DNA of 64,000 nucleotides from Kocuria rosea subsp. polaris (GCA_023896275.1 MLDA01000008.1:62001-126000), one strand, 5' to 3'. Numbered from the stretch's first letter, positions 45,085-54,921 are shown. A program made the numbers and translations. The notes: generated by a model from the sequence alone, not told the origin.

Positions 45085-46014
45085 TTGCTCGGGGTCCTCT
45101 CCGGGTTCGCCGTCGTCTGGACGGTGATCCTCGTGGGCTACGCCGTCGGTCGGACCGGCGTCCTCGGACCCCAGGCGCGCTACGTCCTGAACCGGCTCAC
45201 GTTCTTCGTCGCGAGCCCGGCCCTCCTGTTCACGACGCTCGCGGATTCGGAGCCCTCGACGGTCCTCGGCCCCGCGCTGTGGGTCGCGCTGATTTCCGCG
45301 TCGATCGTCGCCGCCGCGTACATCCTCATCACCCGCTGGTGGCTGCGCCGCGAGCCGGCTGAGGCCCTGATGGGGGCCATGAGCGCGGCCACCGTGAACT
45401 CGGCGAACCTGGGCCTGCCGATCGCGGTCTACGTGCTGGACGACATCACCCAGGCCGCCCCGATCATCCTCTTCCAGCTGGCGCTCTTCAGCCCCTTCTT
45501 CCTGGCGATGCTGGACTCGACGACGTCGACGCGCCGCACCACTCCGACGGCGATGTTCGTGCAGACGGCGCGAAACCCCATGATCGTCGGCTCCATGATC
45601 GGCCTGCTCTTCGCGATCTTCGGCTGGGAGCTGCCCCAACAGGTCGCGGACCCGATCGAGATCATCGGCGGGGCGGCCATCCCCGCCATGCTCCTGGCCT
45701 TCGGAATCTCGCTCGTGAACTCGCGGCCGCTGGCGAAATCGGGCGGACGGCGCACGGACACGATCATCGCGACGACGCTCAAGCTCTTCCTGCACCCGAT
45801 CCTCGCGTGGCTGATCGGCGCACTAGTTTTCCGGCTCGAGGGGGCGGCGCTCTTCGCCGTCGTCGTGATGGCCGCCCTGCCCACGGCGCAGAACGTCTTC
45901 GTGACCGCCTCCCGCTACGAGCGCGGCGTTGTGATCGCCAAGGACACGGTCCTACTGACGACCATCATCGCGATCCCGGCGATGATGCTCGTGCCGCTCC
46001 TGCTGCCGCACTAG
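45085..46014 (+). CDS. AEC-family membrane transporter
   Basis: 309-residue carrier with about ten helices in two halves. Conserved features are NRLTFFVASPALLF, NSANLGLPIAVYVL, FGISLVNSRPL, MAALPTAQNVFVTASRY. The family (auxin efflux carrier-like) includes malate and other organic-acid exporters. The start is TTG 45085, only three bases after panD, consistent with coupled translation; there is no better in-frame ATG or GTG before the first helix. The substrate is unknown, but the panD link makes beta-alanine or pantothenate worth testing. Confidence 0.82.
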   Translation: MLGVLSGFAVVWTVILVGYAVGRTGVLGPQARYVLNRLTFFVASPALLFTTLADSEPSTVLGPALWVALISASIVAAAYILITRWWLRREPAEALMGAMSAATVNSANLGLPIAVYVLDDITQAAPIILFQLALFSPFFLAMLDSTTSTRRTTPTAMFVQTARNPMIVGSMIGLLFAIFGWELPQQVADPIEIIGGAAIPAMLLAFGISLVNSRPLAKSGGRRTDTIIATTLKLFLHPILAWLIGALVFRLEGAALFAVVVMAALPTAQNVFVTASRYERGVVIAKDTVLLTTIIAIPAMMLVPLLLPH

Positions 46015-46133
46015 CACGCTCCGGGCTAGGGTGTCGGTAACAGGACGGAATATCGAGGCCGTCCCGCGCGCTTAAGCGTGTTAGCGTCTCACGCCATCAC
46101 TGGACCGCAAGAATCAGCAGAAGGATTGCCGAC

Positions 46134-46964
46134 ATGAACCGTTTCCGCTCGACGACCCCGTTCACCCGCCGCGCGCTCGGCGCCGCAGCTGTCGCCGGCG
46201 TCGCGCTCACGCTCGCCGCCTGCGGCTCCTCCGGGACGGACGACGGCGACGCCTCGGGCGTCACCTGGGAATCCGTCGAGGAGGCGGGGGTCCTGCAGGT
46301 CGGAACCGAGGGCACCTACCGCCCGTTCTCCTTCCACGAGGGCGGCACCGGTGAACTCACCGGCTACGACGTCGAGGTCATGGAAGCCGTCGGCGAGGAG
46401 CTCGGCATCGAGATCAAGTTCAACGAGACCCAGTGGGACGGCATGTTCGCCGGTCTCGACGCCCGCCGGTTCGACACCATCGCCAATCAGGTCTCGATCA
46501 CTCCGGAACGCCAGGAGAAGTACCTCTTCAGCACGCCGTACACGATCAGCCGCGGCGTCATCGTCACCCACGCTGATGACGACTCCATCTCATCCTTCGC
46601 AGACCTCGAGGGGAAGACCACCGCCCAGTCCGGGACGAGCAACTGGCGAACCCTGGCCGAGGAGTCCGGCGCCGACATCGAGGTCGTCGAGGGCTGGGCC
46701 CAATCCGTGTCGCTCGTCGAACAGGGCCGCGTCGACGCGACCGTGAACGACCAGCTGACCGTGCTGGACTACCAGAAGAACGAGAACAACCAGAACATCA
46801 AGATCGCAGCGGAGACCGAGGAGACGTCGGAGGTGGCCTTCGTCTTCCCGGCCGGCTCCGAGTCCACGGTGGAGAAGATCGACGAGGCCCTCGCCACGCT
46901 CGCCGAGGACGGCACGCTGACGGAGCTCTCCGAGAAGTACTTCGGCGACGACGTCTCCAAGTAG
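46134..46964 (+). CDS. Amino-acid ABC transporter substrate-binding lipoprotein
   Basis: 276-residue SBP_bac_3 lipoprotein. The signal peptide ends LTLAAC with lipidated Cys30. The ligand domain runs VLQVGTEGTYRPFSFHEGG, TGYDVEVMEAVGEELG, FDTIANQVSITPERQEKYLFSTPY, GKTTAQSGTSNWRTLAEE and ends FGDDVSK. The INQV/ITPER-type pattern resembles cystine binders such as FliY/TcyA, which fits the neighbouring met genes. A GGACGG/CCGTCC hairpin is at 46043-46064 upstream. It is the first gene of a three-gene importer. Confidence 0.9.
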   Translation: MNRFRSTTPFTRRALGAAAVAGVALTLAACGSSGTDDGDASGVTWESVEEAGVLQVGTEGTYRPFSFHEGGTGELTGYDVEVMEAVGEELGIEIKFNETQWDGMFAGLDARRFDTIANQVSITPERQEKYLFSTPYTISRGVIVTHADDDSISSFADLEGKTTAQSGTSNWRTLAEESGADIEVVEGWAQSVSLVEQGRVDATVNDQLTVLDYQKNENNQNIKIAAETEETSEVAFVFPAGSESTVEKIDEALATLAEDGTLTELSEKYFGDDVSK

Positions 46965-46976
46965 GGTCTGCAGCGC

Positions 46977-47642
46977 ATGGGATTCAATTGGGAGCTGTTC
47001 CTCGACTCGCTGGGGCCGATCGCGTTGGAGACGCTGCGCGGGACCATCCCGCTGACGCTGGCGAGCTTCGCGATCGGGCTCGTCCTGGCGATCGTCGTCG
47101 CCCTCATGCGAATCAGCCGACGCAGGACGGTTTCGGCGATTGCGCGCGGCTACATCTCCGTCATCCGTGGCACGCCGCTGCTCGTGCAGCTCTTCGTGAT
47201 CTTCTTCGGGCTGCCTTCGATGGGCGTCACGATCGACCCGTGGCCGAGCGCGATCATCGCGTTCAGCCTCAACGTGGGCGGCTACGCGGCCGAAGTCATC
47301 CGGGCGGCGATCCTCTCCGTGCCCAAGGGCCAGTGGGAGGCCGCCTACACCACCGGGATGTCGCGCACCCAGACCCTGGTACGCGTGATTCTGCCGCAGG
47401 CGTCCCGGGTGTCCGTCCCGCCCCTGTCCAACACGTTCATCTCCCTGGTCAAGGACACCTCGCTGGCCTCGACGATTCTGGTCACCGAGGGCTTCCGCAA
47501 AGCACGTGAGATCGCCGACGCCACACTGGAGTACATCGAGCTCTACCTGGCCGCGGCGCTGGTCTACTGGGTGGTCTGTACCGTGCTCTCCGCCGGCCAG
47601 ACCCGACTCGAGAGGAGGCTCGACCGCAATGTCGACCACTGA
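46977..47642 (+). CDS. Amino-acid ABC transporter permease (HisM/TcyB type)
   Basis: 221-residue permease with five helices. The coupling loop EAAYTTGMSRTQTLVRVILPQA matches the EAA motif, and YISVIRGTPLLVQLFVIFFGLP is the family signature. It starts 12 bases after the binding-protein gene and overlaps the ATPase gene by 14 bases. It probably works as a homodimer, since no second permease is present. Confidence 0.93.
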   Translation: MGFNWELFLDSLGPIALETLRGTIPLTLASFAIGLVLAIVVALMRISRRRTVSAIARGYISVIRGTPLLVQLFVIFFGLPSMGVTIDPWPSAIIAFSLNVGGYAAEVIRAAILSVPKGQWEAAYTTGMSRTQTLVRVILPQASRVSVPPLSNTFISLVKDTSLASTILVTEGFRKAREIADATLEYIELYLAAALVYWVVCTVLSAGQTRLERRLDRNVDH

Positions 47643-48393
47643 CGCACTACTGCAGGTCACCGGGCTGCGCAAGGCCTTCGGCGACCACGAAGTCCTCAAG
47701 TCCATCGATCTCGCCGTGATGCCGGGCCGGGTCCTGGCGCTCATCGGCCCCTCCGGCTCCGGCAAGACGACGGTGTTGCGGTGCCTCAACGGTCTGGAGC
47801 AGCCGGACTCCGGGACCGTGGAATTCGCGGATGGCCCTACCGTGACCTTCTCAGCGAAGACAACAAAACGGGAGAAGGACAGCCTGCGCACCCGCAGCGC
47901 GATGGTGTTCCAGAGCTACAACCTCTTCCCCCACATGAGCGTCCTGCAAAACGTCATCGAGGGGCCGGTACGGGTGCAGAAGCGCTCGCGAGCCGAGGCG
48001 ATCGCCGAAGCCGAGGCCCTGCTGGACCGCGTGGGCCTCGCGTCCAAGCGGGACGCGCGCCCACACGAACTCTCCGGCGGGCAGCAGCAGCGCGTCGGCA
48101 TCGTGCGCGCCCTGGCGCTCAGGCCCTCGCTGCTGCTCTTCGACGAGCCGACGTCGGCGCTCGACCCGGAGCTCGTCGGCGACGTACTGACCGTCATCAA
48201 GGAGCTCGCCGCCGAGGGCTGGACCATGGTGCTCGTGACCCATGAGCTGGCCTTCGCCCGCGAGGTCGCCGACGAGGTCGTCTTCATGGACGGCGGCGTC
48301 GTCGTCGAGCGCGGACACCCGGAGCAGGTGCTGCGCGACCCGCAGCAGGAACGCACCCAGCAGTTCGTACACCGCCTGCTCAACCCGTTCTAG
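47629..48393 (+). CDS. Amino-acid ABC transporter ATPase (GlnQ/TcyC type)
   Basis: 254-residue ATPase. Walker [10 protein letters not shown] is near 40-48, the signature LSGGQQQRVGIVRAL, Walker B LLLFDEPTSALDPE and switch His in LVTHELAFARE. The block VTFSAKTTKREKDSLRTRSAMVFQSYNLFPHMSVLQNV has an extra charged loop before the Q-loop, a TcyC/polar amino-acid feature. AGAGGAGG precedes ATG 47629. Its TAG shares CTAG with the convergent metB-like stop. Confidence 0.94.
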   Translation: MSTTDALLQVTGLRKAFGDHEVLKSIDLAVMPGRVLALIGPSGSGKTTVLRCLNGLEQPDSGTVEFADGPTVTFSAKTTKREKDSLRTRSAMVFQSYNLFPHMSVLQNVIEGPVRVQKRSRAEAIAEAEALLDRVGLASKRDARPHELSGGQQQRVGIVRALALRPSLLLFDEPTSALDPELVGDVLTVIKELAAEGWTMVLVTHELAFAREVADEVVFMDGGVVVERGHPEQVLRDPQQERTQQFVHRLLNPF

Positions 48394-49589
48394 ACGGCGG
48401 CGGGGACCACCCCACGGGCGGCGCGGACCGCGGCCAGCGCCTGCGCGATGTCCTCCTTGAGGTCCGCGACGTCCTCAACGCCCACGGAGAGGCGAACGAG
48501 GTCCGTCGGAACCGCTAGCTCGGTGTCGCGCACGGAGGCGTGCGTCATCTCGGAGCAGTAGCAGGCCAGCGACTCGACCCCGCCCAGGCTCACGGAGAGC
48601 GCGAAGAGCCGGGTCGACTCGGCGAATGTCCGCGCTGACGCCTCGTCGCCGAAGCGCAGCGAGACGATGCCGCCGAACCCGCTCATCTGGCGCTTGGCCA
48701 GCTCGTGTCCGGAGTGCTCGGGCAGGCCCGGGTAGAGGACCTGTGCGACGCCGTCCTGCTCGCGCGCCCACTCGGCGATCTCCTGGGCGTTGGAGCTGTG
48801 CCGCTCCATGCGCAGCCCCAGCGTCTTGAGGCCGCGGGCCGCGAGGTAGCTGTCCTGCGGCCCGGCCACCGCTCCCCCGGCGAACTGCTGGAAGCCGACG
48901 GCGGCGGCCAGGCTCTGGCCGCGGAACTCGCGGTCGGAGACGATCACCGCACCGCCTAGCACGTCCGAGTGGCCACCGATGTACTTGGTCGTCGAATGCA
49001 CGACGACGTCCGCGCCGAGGGCCAGTGGCCGCTGCAGGTAGGGCGAAGCGAAGGTGTTGTCCACGACGAGCAGCGCGTCGGCCTCGCGGGCGATCTGCGC
49101 CCACGCGGCGATGTCGGCGATGCCCAGCAGCGGGTTCGACGGCGTCTCGAGCCACAGCACGCGGGTCGCCCCCGGGCGCACTGCGGCGCGCACGGCGGCT
49201 GGATCCGTGATGTCGACGGCCGTGTTGGACACGCCCCAGCGCCCCAGCAACTGGTTGACAAGTCGATTGGTTCCACCGTAGCCGTCGCCGCCGAGGACGA
49301 TGTGGTCCCCGGGCTCCAGCACGGCCCGCAGCAGTGCGTCCTCGCCCGCCAGGCCGGAGGCGAAGGCAAAGCCAGCGTGCCCGCCCTCGAGCGCGGCGAG
49401 CTGCGTCTGGAAGCCGTCGCGGGTCGGGTTGGAGCCGCGCGAGTACTCGTGGCCGCCGCGCAGCACGTTGATGCCGTCCTGGACGAACGTCGACGTCTGG
49501 TAGATCGGCGGGATGACGGCCCCGGTCAGCGGGTCCGGCTCCTGACCGGCGTGAATGGCGAGAGTGTTGAAACCGCGGGCGTCGCTCAT
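48390..49589 (-). CDS. metB: Cystathionine gamma-synthase/lyase family PLP enzyme
   Basis: 399-residue Cys/Met-metabolism PLP enzyme. The N-terminus [30 protein letters not shown], the PLP lysine in [15 protein letters not shown] and [20 protein letters not shown] are the family marks. It is either cystathionine gamma-synthase (trans-sulfuration to homocysteine via cystathionine) or gamma-lyase; sequence alone does not decide, though the metY neighbour favours a biosynthetic role. The start overlaps the metY stop by 4 bases (ATGA), so the pair is coupled. Confidence 0.85.
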   Translation of the reverse strand: MSDARGFNTLAIHAGQEPDPLTGAVIPPIYQTSTFVQDGINVLRGGHEYSRGSNPTRDGFQTQLAALEGGHAGFAFASGLAGEDALLRAVLEPGDHIVLGGDGYGGTNRLVNQLLGRWGVSNTAVDITDPAAVRAAVRPGATRVLWLETPSNPLLGIADIAAWAQIAREADALLVVDNTFASPYLQRPLALGADVVVHSTTKYIGGHSDVLGGAVIVSDREFRGQSLAAAVGFQQFAGGAVAGPQDSYLAARGLKTLGLRMERHSSNAQEIAEWAREQDGVAQVLYPGLPEHSGHELAKRQMSGFGGIVSLRFGDEASARTFAESTRLFALSVSLGGVESLACYCSEMTHASVRDTELAVPTDLVRLSVGVEDVADLKEDIAQALAAVRAARGVVPAAV

Positions 49590-50986
49590 CGGGCCACGCC
49601 TCCTTCCGTGATGGTCAGCCCGGCCGACGCGTCGCTGACGGTCAGTAGGGCCTGGTTCAGGTCTTCGATCAGGTCCGTCGGCTCCTCGAGGCCGATCGAG
49701 ACGCGGATCGTCGTCTCGGCGATGCCCGCCGCAGCGCGCTGCGCTCGGGTCATCCGGCAGTGCGTCATCGCCGCGGGGTGGGAGACGAGCGACCGGGTGT
49801 CGCCGAGGTTGGCGACCAGCTTGAACACGCCAAGCGCGTCGATGAAGCGCTCGACCGCGCCCGGGTCCTCGTCCACGTCCGCTGCCAGGTCGAAGGCGAA
49901 GACGGAGCCAGCACCGGCCGGGAAATCCCGGGCGAGAACCCGAGAGGTGATGGCCTCCGGGTCACGCTCGACAAGGACGGACGGGTGGTGGACCCGCGAG
50001 ACGGCCGGGTGCTGCGCAAGGTGCGCGGCGACGGCTCGCGCGTTCTGCCCGTGCCGCGCGACGCGCAGCTCGAGCGTCTCGACTCCGCGCAGGATCTCGG
50101 CGGAGGCGCTCGGCGAGAGGGCCGGGCCCAGGTCGTGCAGGTACTTGGTCCGCACGAGAGCGGCGAAGGCGCACTTGCCGTAGCGCTCGACGAGAGTGGC
50201 GCCGGCGCTGGCACCGGCGGCGTAGCGCTCCTTGTCCCCGGCGAGCTGCTGCCACTTGGCGGGGTCGGCGGCGAAGTCGAACGTGCCGGCGTCGACGAGG
50301 ACCCCGGCCAGCGTGCTGCCGTGGCCGCCGAGGAACTTCGTGGCGGAGTGCACCACGACGTCGGCGCCGTGCTCGATCGGCCGGTACAGCGCCGGCGTCG
50401 CCAGCGTGTTGTCGACGACGACGGGGGCGCCCGCGGCGTGCGCGATCTGGGCGATCGCGGGCAGGTCCGGGAGTTCGGCGAGCGGGTTGGTGATCGACTC
50501 GAGCAGCACGGCCCGGGTCTGCGGCGTCACGGCCGCGCGCCACGCGTCGAGATCCTGGTGGTCGACGAAGTCCACGTGGTAGCCGAAGTCGGCGAAGGTG
50601 TCCGTGAGCAGGTCCATGGTGCCGCCGTACAGCTGGTGGGCCGCGACGATCTGGCGTGGGGCGCCGTCGTGCTCGGCCCCGCCGGCCCGCTCCGCGTCGC
50701 CGCGCCCGAGCAGGGCGAGCAGGGCGAGCGCGACGGCGGACTGGCCGCTGGAGGTCGCGACGGCGGCGACGCCGCCCTCCAGCTCAGCGACGCGCGCCTC
50801 CAGCACCGCAACCGTCGGGTTGCCGGTGCGCGTGTAGGTGAAGCCCGGCTTGGTCTGGGCGAACATCTGCTGCGCGTCCGCGTAGGACGGGAACTCGTAG
50901 GCGGTGGTCTGCATCACCGGGACGGACACCGGGTAGTGCGGACCCTGCGGCGTGTAGCCGGAGTGGATGTTGGCTGTTGAACTCAT
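49586..50986 (-). CDS. metY: O-acetylhomoserine sulfhydrylase
   Basis: 466-residue PLP enzyme that makes homocysteine from O-acetylhomoserine and sulfide. The PLP lysine lies in [19 protein letters not shown]; the N-terminus [25 protein letters not shown] and [23 protein letters not shown] are MetY-like. An extra polar stretch near residues 92-112 ([15 protein letters not shown]) is longer than in most homologues. It starts at ATG 50986, 137 bases after metE; the gap contains two hairpins. Direct sulfhydrylation here and the metB route next door would give the cell both homocysteine routes. Confidence 0.9.
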   Translation of the reverse strand: MSSTANIHSGYTPQGPHYPVSVPVMQTTAYEFPSYADAQQMFAQTKPGFTYTRTGNPTVAVLEARVAELEGGVAAVATSSGQSAVALALLALLGRGDAERAGGAEHDGAPRQIVAAHQLYGGTMDLLTDTFADFGYHVDFVDHQDLDAWRAAVTPQTRAVLLESITNPLAELPDLPAIAQIAHAAGAPVVVDNTLATPALYRPIEHGADVVVHSATKFLGGHGSTLAGVLVDAGTFDFAADPAKWQQLAGDKERYAAGASAGATLVERYGKCAFAALVRTKYLHDLGPALSPSASAEILRGVETLELRVARHGQNARAVAAHLAQHPAVSRVHHPSVLVERDPEAITSRVLARDFPAGAGSVFAFDLAADVDEDPGAVERFIDALGVFKLVANLGDTRSLVSHPAAMTHCRMTRAQRAAAGIAETTIRVSIGLEEPTDLIEDLNQALLTVSDASAGLTITEGGVAR

Positions 50987-51054
50987 GACGGGCTCCTTGT
51001 CGATCGCGCGTTGCGCGGGACATGCCGGGCGATCGGCGGATGGTAGTGGTGCGG

Positions 51055-51112
51055 CCGGCGGCGGGAAGACGGGATCCTCCCGCCGCCGGGAGGGCCGGGG
51101 CGAGGCCCCGGC
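51055..51112 (-). terminator. Two tandem hairpins between metE and metY
   Basis: Arms CCGGCGGCGGGA (51055-51066) and TCCCGCCGCCGG (51078-51089) give a perfect 12-bp stem; GCCGGGGC-GAG-GCCCCGGC (51094-51112) gives a second. Both lie within 70 bases after the metE stop, reading leftward. There is no T-tract, so termination may be partial. Confidence 0.6.
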
Positions 51113-51123
51113 GTTGGCCGTGG

Positions 51124-53484
51124 TTAGGCCGTGACGTCGGCCAGCAGCGCTGCGCGGGCCGATTCGGTGGCGGTGACGACGTTGCGCAGCGACTCAACCG
51201 TCTCCTCGTAGGCGCGGGTCTTCAGGCCGCAGTCCGGGTTGATCCAGAGCTGCGGGACCGGCACGCTGGCCACGGCGGTCTGAATCAGGGACTCGACCTC
51301 CTCGACGGACGGCACGCGCGGGGAGTGGATGTCGTAGACGCCCGGGCCGACGCCGCGGCCGAAGCCGAACTCGGCGAGGTCGGCCGCGACCTCCATCTTG
51401 GAGCGGGCGGCCTCGATGCTTGTCACGTCCGCGGCCAGGCCGTCGATGCCGGCGATGACCTCGCCGAACTCCGAGTAGCACAGGTGCGTGTGGATCTGCG
51501 TGTCGGTCCGCACACCCGAGGTGGCGAGGCGGAAGGACTCGACCGACCACTTCAGGTAGGCCGGCTGGTCGGCGGCGCGCAGCGGCAGCAGCTCGCGCAG
51601 CGCCGGCTCGTCCACCTGGATGATGGCCGTGCCGGCCTCCTCCAGATCAGCGATCTCGTCGCGCAGGGCCAGAGCGACCTGGTCGGCGGTTTCACCAAGC
51701 GGCTGATCGTTACGGACGAACGACCACGCCAGGATCGTCACCGGGCCCGTGAGCATGCCCTTCATCGGCTTCGCGGTCAGGGACTGCGCGTAGCTGGTCC
51801 ACGGCACCGTGAAGGCCTCCGGGCGGGTCACGTCGCCCCAGAGGATCGACGGGCGGGTGCAGCGCGAACCGTAGGACTGGACCCAGCCGTTGACGGTCTC
51901 GGAGAAGCCGTCGAAGTTCTCGGCGAAGTACTGGACCATGTCGTTGCGCTCGGGTTCGCCGTGCACGAGCACGTCGAGGCCCAACTCTTCCTGGAGCTCG
52001 ACCACGCGGGCGATCTCGGCCTTGAGGAACTCGTCGTACTGCTCCGCGGTGATCTTGCCGGCGCGGAACTCGGCGCGGGCCTTGCGGACCTCGCCCGTCT
52101 GCGGGAAGGAGCCGATGGTCGTGGTGGGCAGGTCCGGCAGACCCAGGCGCGCCTTCTGGGCCTCGTCGCGCTCCGCGGACGGGGCGCGGGTGAAGTCCTG
52201 CTCGGTGAGGGCGGCCTGGCGCTGCCGGACCGACTCCACGCGGGTGCCGGAGAACGAGGCGCGGTGCTCGATCGCGGCATCGGAGGCGGCGATCTCTGCC
52301 TCGACGGCGGCCGAGCCGGCGGCCAGGCCCTTCGCCAGGGTGAGGACCTCGGCGACCTTCTGGTCGGCGAAAGCGAGCCAACCCGGCAGGTGCTCCGGCA
52401 GGTTCTGCTCGAGCGCCACGTCGTGCGGGACGTGCTGCAGCGAGGTGGTCGTGGCCACGGAGATGGTGCCCGGCACGGACGCCTCGAGGGACACGAGGGT
52501 GCGCAGCGAGGCGGCGAGGTCGTTGCGCCAGATGTTGCGGCCGTCCACGACGCCGGCGACGAAGCGGGTCTCGCCGAGGGCGGCCAGCTGCTCGGCGGCC
52601 GGGACCTCGCCGCGGATCAGGTCGGCGTGCACGGCCTCGACGCCGGCGGCGGCCAGCGCAGCCAGGCCGGAGCCCGGGGCCGCGATGTCGCCGGCGGTGC
52701 CGTAGCCCGTGGTGACGAGCAGCGACGGGCGTGCGACGCCGTCGTACTCCTTGTCGCCGGCGAGGGCGGCGTAGGCCTTCTCGGCCAGCGGGACGAGCGC
52801 GCTGCCGCGCTCGGTGACGAGGCCCGGCTCGTCGAACTGGACCCACTCGGCACCGGCGGCGGCCAGCTGCGCGAGAATGCCGCGGTAGGCGGCGACGGCG
52901 TCGTCGAGGCGCTCGAGCGGGTCGAAGCCCTCCGGTGCGCCCTCTTCCGGCTTGGACAGCAGCAGGTAGGTCACGGGACCGACGAGTACCGGGCGCAGGG
53001 TGTTGCCGCGAGCCGACTGGCGCTGAACGATGCCGGCGAGGCGGTCGGCGAGCGCGCGGAAGACGGTGGTGGGGCCGATCTCCGGGACGAGGTAGTGGTA
53101 GTTGGTGTCGAACCACTTGGTCATCTCGAGCGGCTGGCGCGTCTTGTCACCGCGGGCCAGCGTGAAGTAGGCGTCGGTGTCGACCTCGCCGTCGGCGCCG
53201 GCCAGGTCGGCGAAGCGGGTCGGCAGCGCGCCGAGGGCGGCTGTGGTGTCCAGCACCTGGTCGTACAGGGCGAAGTCGGCCGGAATCGAGGAGTCAGAGG
53301 CCGAGAGGCCCAGCTCGACGAGGCGGTCGATCGTGCGGTCCTGCAGGGCCTCCGCCGCGGCATTGAGCTCGGCGTAGGTGCTGGCGCCTTTCCAGTAGGA
53401 CTCGACGGCCTTCTTCAATTCGCGGTTCGGGCCGATGCGCGGGTAGCCGAGAATCGTGGCGTTCGGGAAATCAGTCGTGCTCAT
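51124..53484 (-). CDS. metE: Cobalamin-independent methionine synthase
   Basis: 786-residue cytosolic enzyme transferring a methyl group from 5-methyl-tetrahydrofolate (polyglutamyl) to homocysteine. The N-terminal TILGYPRIGPNRELKKAVESYWKG and the C-terminal TTTIGSFPQTGEVRKARAEF, EAFTVPWTSYAQSLT, VDEPALRE, HLCYSEFGEV and NPDCGLKTR, which hold the zinc ligands, are intact; the length is as usual. It lies 51 bases downstream of metF on the same strand, so it should be under the same SAM riboswitch. Confidence 0.97.
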   Translation of the reverse strand: MSTTDFPNATILGYPRIGPNRELKKAVESYWKGASTYAELNAAAEALQDRTIDRLVELGLSASDSSIPADFALYDQVLDTTAALGALPTRFADLAGADGEVDTDAYFTLARGDKTRQPLEMTKWFDTNYHYLVPEIGPTTVFRALADRLAGIVQRQSARGNTLRPVLVGPVTYLLLSKPEEGAPEGFDPLERLDDAVAAYRGILAQLAAAGAEWVQFDEPGLVTERGSALVPLAEKAYAALAGDKEYDGVARPSLLVTTGYGTAGDIAAPGSGLAALAAAGVEAVHADLIRGEVPAAEQLAALGETRFVAGVVDGRNIWRNDLAASLRTLVSLEASVPGTISVATTTSLQHVPHDVALEQNLPEHLPGWLAFADQKVAEVLTLAKGLAAGSAAVEAEIAASDAAIEHRASFSGTRVESVRQRQAALTEQDFTRAPSAERDEAQKARLGLPDLPTTTIGSFPQTGEVRKARAEFRAGKITAEQYDEFLKAEIARVVELQEELGLDVLVHGEPERNDMVQYFAENFDGFSETVNGWVQSYGSRCTRPSILWGDVTRPEAFTVPWTSYAQSLTAKPMKGMLTGPVTILAWSFVRNDQPLGETADQVALALRDEIADLEEAGTAIIQVDEPALRELLPLRAADQPAYLKWSVESFRLATSGVRTDTQIHTHLCYSEFGEVIAGIDGLAADVTSIEAARSKMEVAADLAEFGFGRGVGPGVYDIHSPRVPSVEEVESLIQTAVASVPVPQLWINPDCGLKTRAYEETVESLRNVVTATESARAALLADVTA

Positions 53485-53535
53485 GGTGTTGCTCCTCAGT
53501 GGTTCGTTGAGTCGTGAAATCTGTGGGGGGGGTGT

Positions 53536-54498
53536 TCAGGCGTGGGCGAGGCGGGCCGCGGTTTGGAGGGCGTTGGCGTCGCCGTACTCGGCGCCGTCGC
53601 GGGCGTCGGCCGTGCCGGCACCCGTCAGCTGCAGGGCGTCGACGACGTCGAGCGGGCTGCGGGCGTCGTTGAACGTGTACAGGTGCAGGCCCGGCGCGCC
53701 GTCGTCGAACGCGGCCTGGGCCAGCTCGGCGGCGTGCCCGACGCCAATGCGGTGGCGCTCGGCGTCGGTGGACGCTCCGGCGAGCCGGGAGCGCAGCTTC
53801 TCGTCCGGGGCCAGGCCCGAGAGCTCGCACAGCCGCAGCAGGCGGCGCTCGTTGTTCACCGGCATGATGCCGGGGACGATCGGGATCGTGACGCCGGCCG
53901 CGCGGGCCTGGCGGACCAGGTTCGCGTAGTCGGCCGGATCGAAGTAGATCTGGGTGATCGCGAAGTTGGCACCGGCGCGCTCCTTGGCGAGCAGCACCTC
54001 GATGTCGTGGCGGAACGACGGCGATTCCGGGTGGCGCTTCGGGTAGGCGGCCACGCCGATCGCGAGTCGGCCGGCGGCCAGCGAGGCGGAGCGGCGGTTC
54101 TCGACGTCGCGGATCAGTTCCACGAGGTAGCGGGCGAAGGGCAGTTCGCCGTGCGAGCTCGGGTCATCTCCTTCGGGCTTGTCGCCGCGCAGCGCCAGGA
54201 CACCGCGGACGCCGAGTGCCACGAGGTGGTTGACGAGTCGGTCCAGTGATTCCCGGGTCTCCCCGACACACGTCAGATGGGCCAGCGGGCGCAGGCGGGT
54301 GTGCTCGATCAGGTGACCGATCAGTTCGACAGAGGCCCGCCGGCGTTCCGGGGTCCCGTTGTAGGTCACGGACACGTAGTCCGGGGCGCTGGCCTCGAGC
54401 TCCGCGATGACGTCGACGATCGTCGACTTGGCCTGCTCGTTGCGCGGCGGATAGAGCTCGTAGGACAACGCTGGCGCGGTCGCCGCGTGTTCTGTCAT
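53536..54498 (-). CDS. metF: Methylenetetrahydrofolate reductase
   Basis: 320-residue flavin enzyme that reduces 5,10-methylene-THF to the methyl donor used by MetE. LSYELYPPRNEQAKSTI, DYVSVTYNGTPERR, HLTCVGETRESLDRLVNHL, LALRGDKPEGDD, ITQIYFDPADYANLV and VPGIMPVNNERRLLRL are typical; the fold is a FAD-binding barrel. The start is ATG 54498 behind GAGGAG. The gene reads from a SAM riboswitch and terminator at 54537-54699, and metE follows. Confidence 0.95.
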   Translation of the reverse strand: MTEHAATAPALSYELYPPRNEQAKSTIVDVIAELEASAPDYVSVTYNGTPERRRASVELIGHLIEHTRLRPLAHLTCVGETRESLDRLVNHLVALGVRGVLALRGDKPEGDDPSSHGELPFARYLVELIRDVENRRSASLAAGRLAIGVAAYPKRHPESPSFRHDIEVLLAKERAGANFAITQIYFDPADYANLVRQARAAGVTIPIVPGIMPVNNERRLLRLCELSGLAPDEKLRSRLAGASTDAERHRIGVGHAAELAQAAFDDGAPGLHLYTFNDARSPLDVVDALQLTGAGTADARDGAEYGDANALQTAARLAHA

Positions 54499-54536
54499 TT
54501 CATCTCCTCGCTGGATTCGCGAAGGAGGACACCACG

Positions 54537-54575
54537 AAAAACGCCCGTGACCGGCCGGGATACGGCCGAGGGCGT
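54537..54575 (-). terminator. Riboswitch-linked terminator ahead of metF
   Basis: On the minus strand ACGCCC...GGGCGT encloses CGGCCG/CGGCCG stems and is followed by a five-T tract, 39 bases before the metF ATG. It is the expression platform for the SAM aptamer. Confidence 0.85.
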
Positions 54576-54594
54576 GGACGACGTGGATGCGTCT

Positions 54595-54699
54595 CCATCG
54601 CTTCTGGCGGTAGCACCGTTCCGAGCCCCGGCACAGGCCGGGTCCATCGGATGGTTGCTGCGGCGTCGTCGATCCAGATCTCTCGGCCGCTCTTGATGG
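54595..54699 (-). ncRNA. SAM-I (S-box) riboswitch
   Basis: Minus-strand aptamer with P1 CCATC/GATGG, the conserved ATCAAGAG, GAGAGATCTGG, GCAGCAACC and GGTGCTACCGCCAGA cores, and a P3 CCCGGC/GCCGGG hairpin. It is followed by an intrinsic terminator, so high S-adenosylmethionine should stop metF-metE transcription. The remaining 54700-54921 shared with the divergent DUF853 gene shows only a GCGGAA/TTCCGC inverted pair and no gene. Confidence 0.9.
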
Positions 54700-54921
54700 G
54701 TTGGTATATCCATCGTGAGCCCACCGCCGCCGCGGGCACAAGTGCGCAGACCTCCGACGCTTCACAGAGCTGCACATGACAGCGGGTGACTAAATGCTGC
54801 GGAATGTTTCGCGGATTTCCGCGTCATACAACGCTCAAGGGCGTCACAAGACGCGATGATGACGCATCGCAACGACGGCGTGCCCTCCCTCGGGCGCGTC
54901 TGTGCCGACTACTGTGGTGCC

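Noticed and set aside
54495-54775. Short minus-strand frames overlapping the metF leader, read as possible leader peptides
   Set aside because: They cover the SAM aptamer and terminator; the RNA motifs explain the sequence better.
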